A stretch of 64,000 nt of DNA. Source: Pseudomonas sp. 31-12. Lineage in GTDB: Bacteria; Pseudomonadota; Gammaproteobacteria; Pseudomonadales; Pseudomonadaceae. The stretch spans positions 5,580,001-5,644,000 of the forward strand of contig NZ_CP029482.1 of NCBI RefSeq assembly GCF_003151075.1, written 5' to 3'. The notes under the pieces are model-generated. The model was not told the DNA's origin, ran no database searches, and saw only the letters and a list, made by a program, of their open reading frames with translations. Below are positions 60,716-64,000 of the stretch, piece after piece. The translations under genes and the position numbers were made by a program. How positions within the stretch are numbered: position 1 is the stretch's first letter; every line of letters starts with the position of its first letter.

Positions 60716-63133
60716 ATGAGCGACCAGCAAGAATTCCCCGAAGACCCGAGCGAATACGCCGACCCAGAGAACGCCGAACACCATTCCACCGGCAAAGGCC
60801 TCGCCCTGCCCGGCCAGAACCTGCCGGACAAGGTCTACATCATCCCGATCCACAACCGCCCGTTCTTCCCGGCCCAAGTGCTGCCGGTCATCGTCAATGA
60901 AGAACCGTGGGCCGAAACCCTCGACCTGGTCAGCAAATCCGATCACCACTCCCTGGCCCTGTTCTACATGGACACGCCCCAGGAAGATCCGCGCCATTTT
61001 GACACCTCGGCCCTGCCACTGTACGGCACGCTGGTCAAGGTGCACCACGCCAGTCGCGAAAACGGCAAACTACAATTCGTCGCCCAAGGGCTGACCCGCG
61101 TGCGCATTCGCACCTGGCTCAAACACCATCGCCCGCCATACCTGGTGGAAGTCGAATACCCGCACCAGCCCACCGAGCCGACCGACGAGGTCAAGGCCTA
61201 CGGCATGGCGCTGATCAACGCGATCAAGGAACTGCTGCCGCTCAACCCGCTGTACAGCGAAGAGCTGAAAAACTATCTCAACCGCTTCAGCCCCAACGAT
61301 CCGTCGCCGCTGACCGACTTCGCCGCTGCCCTGACCTCGGCCACCGGCAACGAGCTGCAAGAAGTGCTCGACTGCGTGCCCATGCTCAAGCGCATGGAAA
61401 AAGTCCTGCCGATGCTGCGCAAGGAAGTCGAAGTCGCGCGGTTGCAGAAAGAGATTTCCGCCGAAGTTAACCGCAAGATCGGCGAGCATCAGCGCGAGTT
61501 CTTCCTCAAGGAACAACTCAAGGTCATCCAGCAAGAGCTGGGGCTGACCAAAGACGACCGCAGCGCCGACATCGAGCAGTTCGAGCAGCGCCTGGAAGGC
61601 AAAGTCCTGCCGGCCCAAGCGCAAAAACGCGTCGAAGAGGAAATGAACAAGCTGTCGATCCTCGAGACCGGTTCGCCGGAGTACGCGGTCACCCGCAACT
61701 ACCTCGACTGGGCGACCTCGGTGCCGTGGGGCGTGTACGGCGAGGACAAACTCGACCTCAAGCACGCGCGCAAGGTGCTCGACAAACACCACGCCGGCCT
61801 CGACGACATCAAGGACCGCATCCTCGAATTCCTCGCGGTCGGTGCCTACAAAGGTGAGATCAGCGGCTCCATCGTGCTGCTGGTCGGCCCGCCGGGCGTG
61901 GGTAAAACCAGCGTCGGCAAATCCATTGCCGAATCCCTCGGTCGGCCGTTTTACCGCTTCAGCCTCGGCGGCATGCGCGACGAAGCCGAGATCAAGGGCC
62001 ACCGCCGCACCTACATTGGCGCACAGCCGGGCAAACTCGTCCAAGCGTTGAAAGACGTCGAAGTGATGAACCCGGTGATCATGCTCGACGAGATCGACAA
62101 GATGGGCCAAAGCTACCAGGGCGACCCGGCCTCGGCGCTGCTGGAAACCCTCGACCCGGAACAGAACGTCGAATTCCTCGACCACTACCTGGACCTGCGT
62201 CTGGACCTGTCGAAAGTGCTGTTCGTCTGCACCGCCAACACCCTGGATTCGATTCCCGGCCCCTTGCTGGACCGGATGGAAGTGATTCGCCTGTCGGGTT
62301 ACATCACCGAAGAAAAAATCGCCATCGCCAAGCGTCACCTGTGGCCCAAGCAACTTGAGAAGGCAGGCGTGTCCAAAGGCAGCCTGAGCATCAGCGACAG
62401 CGCCTTGAAAGCCTTGATCGATGGTTACGCCCGCGAAGCCGGGGTGCGCCACTTGGAAAAAGAACTGGGAAAACTGGTGCGCAAAGCCGTGGTGAAGTTG
62501 ATCGACGAGCCGAAAGCGGTGATCAAAATCGGTCCGAAAGACCTCGAAGCCTCGCTCGGCCATCCAGTGTTCCGCAACGAGCAAGTGCTGTCCGGCACCG
62601 GCGTCATCACCGGCCTGGCCTGGACCAGCATGGGCGGCGCCACTTTGCCGATCGAAGCCACGCGCATCCACACCTTGAACCGAGGCTTCAAACTCACAGG
62701 GCAATTGGGCGATGTGATGAAAGAGTCGGCGGAAATCGCCTACAGCTACGTCAGTTCAAACCTGAAATCGTTTGGCGGCGATCCGAAGTTCTTCGACGAA
62801 GCCTTCGTCCACCTGCACGTCCCGGAAGGCGCCACTCCGAAAGACGGCCCGAGCGCCGGCGTGACCATGGCCAGCGCCCTGCTCTCGCTCGCCCGCAACC
62901 AGGCGCCGAAAAGAGGCATCGCCATGACCGGCGAACTGACCCTGACCGGACATGTCCTGCCGATTGGCGGGGTGCGTGAAAAAGTGATCGCGGCGCGGCG
63001 GCAGAAGATCTTTGAGTTGATCCTGCCGGAGCCGAACCGAGGGAGCTTTGATGAACTGCCGGACTATCTGAAGGAAGGGATTACCGTGCACTTTGCCAAG
63101 CGGTTTGCGGATGTGGCGAAGATTCTGTTCTGA
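60716..63133 (+). CDS. asrA: ATP-dependent Lon-type protease (AsrA-like)
   Basis: The 805-residue protease has the Lon N-domain (VYIIPIHNRPFFPAQVLPVI), an AAA+ module with Walker A GPPGVGKTS and Walker B VIMLDEIDK, and a C-terminal protease domain. Its catalytic Ser lies in KDGPSAGVTMAS and its Lys in GGVREKVIAA. The following gene is a chagasin-like inhibitor, as next to P. aeruginosa AsrA (PA0779), the second Lon-like protease linked to aminoglycoside stress. This favours asrA over canonical lon. ATG 60716 follows AGGTG; the frame extends 15 bases upstream. Confidence 0.9.
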   Translation: MSDQQEFPEDPSEYADPENAEHHSTGKGLALPGQNLPDKVYIIPIHNRPFFPAQVLPVIVNEEPWAETLDLVSKSDHHSLALFYMDTPQEDPRHFDTSALPLYGTLVKVHHASRENGKLQFVAQGLTRVRIRTWLKHHRPPYLVEVEYPHQPTEPTDEVKAYGMALINAIKELLPLNPLYSEELKNYLNRFSPNDPSPLTDFAAALTSATGNELQEVLDCVPMLKRMEKVLPMLRKEVEVARLQKEISAEVNRKIGEHQREFFLKEQLKVIQQELGLTKDDRSADIEQFEQRLEGKVLPAQAQKRVEEEMNKLSILETGSPEYAVTRNYLDWATSVPWGVYGEDKLDLKHARKVLDKHHAGLDDIKDRILEFLAVGAYKGEISGSIVLLVGPPGVGKTSVGKSIAESLGRPFYRFSLGGMRDEAEIKGHRRTYIGAQPGKLVQALKDVEVMNPVIMLDEIDKMGQSYQGDPASALLETLDPEQNVEFLDHYLDLRLDLSKVLFVCTANTLDSIPGPLLDRMEVIRLSGYITEEKIAIAKRHLWPKQLEKAGVSKGSLSISDSALKALIDGYAREAGVRHLEKELGKLVRKAVVKLIDEPKAVIKIGPKDLEASLGHPVFRNEQVLSGTGVITGLAWTSMGGATLPIEATRIHTLNRGFKLTGQLGDVMKESAEIAYSYVSSNLKSFGGDPKFFDEAFVHLHVPEGATPKDGPSAGVTMASALLSLARNQAPKRGIAMTGELTLTGHVLPIGGVREKVIAARRQKIFELILPEPNRGSFDELPDYLKEGITVHFAKRFADVAKILF

Positions 63134-63150
63134 CGGTCACCTAGCGCCCT

Positions 63151-63254
63151 TCTACCGCTATCGCTAGCAGGCTAGCTCCCACAAGGATGGGTGGTGTTCA
63201 CAAATTTTGTGTTCACTGCAACCACTGTGGGAGCTAGCCTGCTAGCGATGGCGT
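63151..63254. repeat. REP inverted pair, GTGGGAGCGGG family (TAG variant)
   Basis: Arms CGCTAGCAGGCTAGCTCCCA and GTGGGAGCTAGCCTGCTAGC carry a stem change (CTAGC/GCTAG) retained on both arms, with ~50 bases between. Confidence 0.88.
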
Positions 63255-63347
63255 CATTACTGACACCCCCATTTCTGAACCCGTCACACTTTGTCTCATC
63301 TTCAGTTATGCTCGCCGTTCGTCGTGAACGCCGGAGCCACTGACCTT

Positions 63348-63740
63348 ATGTCCCCCACCCGCCTGTTTGTCCCCCTCGCCCTCTCCTTGCTGGCCGCCTG
63401 CGCCACGCAACCGAAACAGAACGTGACCGTGGAAAAACAAGGCGAATGCCCGCTGCAAATGCGCAACGGACAGATCCTGATCCTGACTCTGCCGAGCAAC
63501 CCGACCACGGGTTATCGCTGGGCGATCCAGGATTCGGCCGGCGGTGTGCTGCATGCGCTCAGTCCTGAGGTGTACAGCAACCCGGAAGATGCCGGGATCG
63601 TCGGCAGCGCCGGGATTTCGACTTGGCGCTTTCAGGCGTTCACTGCCGGTACGGGCCGTTTGCGTCTGACCTATTCACAGCCTTGGGCACCGGAAGTGCC
63701 GGCCGTGAAAACCTTCGACTGCCCGATCGCGGTTAACTGA
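63348..63740 (+). CDS. icp: chagasin-like (I42) cysteine protease inhibitor lipoprotein
   Basis: The 130-residue protein has a lipobox (LLAAC, Cys ~18) after a short signal. Chagasin motifs are an NPTTGYRW loop, a segment ending GTGRLRLTYSQPW (RPW-type loop) and a Cys pair. I42 inhibitors block papain-type cysteine proteases by inserting three loops in the active cleft. The lipid anchor places it in the envelope. Neighbouring asrA supports the P. aeruginosa-like order. The frame extends to 63291; 63348 begins the signal. Confidence 0.85.
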   Translation: MSPTRLFVPLALSLLAACATQPKQNVTVEKQGECPLQMRNGQILILTLPSNPTTGYRWAIQDSAGGVLHALSPEVYSNPEDAGIVGSAGISTWRFQAFTAGTGRLRLTYSQPWAPEVPAVKTFDCPIAVN

Positions 63741-63742
63741 TC

Positions 63743-64000
63743 GTGGGCTGGCTGATTCTGGCGCTGATGGGCGCGGTGACTTTTCTGTACGGCCTGAGCG
63801 TGCACGCCGCGCTGCTGTGCCTGCTGGTCAAGCCGTTGCCGGTGTTGGCCTTGCTCGGTTGGTTGCATGACGCACCACCCAGCGAATACCGGCGCTGGAT
63901 CAGCCTTGGATTGATTTTCTCCCTGCTCGGCGATGTGTTGCTGGCGTGGCCGGGGGATTTGTTTGTGTTTGGTCTCGGGGCTTTTTTGGTCGCCCACCTG
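63743..64000 (+). CDS. YhhN family membrane protein, 3' truncated by window
   Basis: Only the first 86 codons are present. Hydrophobic helices and the family pattern are visible: LCLLVKPLPVLALLGWL, YRRWISLGLIFSLLGDVLL, then a GLGAFLVAHL end. YhhN/TMEM86 proteins are linked to lysoplasmalogen hydrolysis in animals; the bacterial role is unclear. GTG at 63743 starts 2 bases after the inhibitor stop, and ATG 63767 is an alternative. Confidence 0.8.
   Translation, partial: MGWLILALMGAVTFLYGLSVHAALLCLLVKPLPVLALLGWLHDAPPSEYRRWISLGLIFSLLGDVLLAWPGDLFVFGLGAFLVAHL

Noticed and set aside
1..64000. tRNA or rRNA genes
   Set aside because: No cloverleaf with CCA-type ends or rRNA-like conserved segments was seen; the multi-stem element at 60.3 kb lacks tRNA features.

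Overview
The window looks like a chromosome segment of a fluorescent-group Pseudomonas. The evidence is high GC coding sequence, dense inverted pairs of REP elements of two pseudomonad families, a REP-associated transposase, and pseudomonad gene pairings: metE/metR, OprB porin/gcd, and an AsrA-type Lon next to a chagasin-like inhibitor. No rRNA, tRNA or CRISPR array was seen.

Layout. 1-4.8 kb: end of an esterase gene, an acyltransferase, and a two-component system with a sigma-54 activator. 4.9-13.2 kb: housekeeping and small metabolic genes (DsbA-like, DUF6124, hydrolase, metE/metR, GNAT, LysE exporter, NUDIX). 13.3-23.4 kb: a signalling block. A degenerate HD-GYP regulator diverges from a tightly overlapping operon of REC-PAS-GGDEF-EAL, REC-GGDEF-EAL, a diheme peroxidase, a membrane histidine kinase and a REC-kinase hybrid. 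23.5-32.0 kb: amino-acid permease, amidase, LuxR regulator, glutamate-synthase-like enzyme, GtrA, a glucosyltransferase and an OpgC protein.

32.1-34.5 kb is a low-GC three-gene cassette on the minus strand. It encodes a small peptide ending in Ala-Cys-Asn, an MccB-like ThiF/E1 adenylating enzyme, and an S51 (peptidase E) family protein. It resembles the core of a microcin C-type peptide-nucleotide pathway but lacks the known exporter and the usual immunity genes. I consider it the best candidate for an undescribed system here. 34.5-40.5 kb holds an amino-acid permease, a RAYT between REP pairs and a penicillin-binding protein. 40.7-45.7 kb encodes a 1691-residue toxin-like protein with leucine-rich repeats and a NEL-type E3 ubiquitin-ligase active site. 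45.8-51.8 kb is a complete alpha-type (CS1/CFA-I-like) chaperone-usher fimbrial operon with an odd 88-residue fragment protein.

52.2-64 kb carries a YqjI-like PadR regulator with a siderophore-interacting reductase, the OprB/gcd glucose oxidation pair, a second DUF6124 gene, a tandem REP array, a multi-stem noncoding element, AsrA/Lon, a chagasin-like inhibitor and the start of a YhhN-family gene. The two DUF6124 genes (6.2 and 59.5 kb) share a structured 5' leader. Its long-range base pairing is preserved by compensatory changes, which makes it a strong cis-regulatory RNA candidate.

Family assignments come from reading motifs, not from searches.
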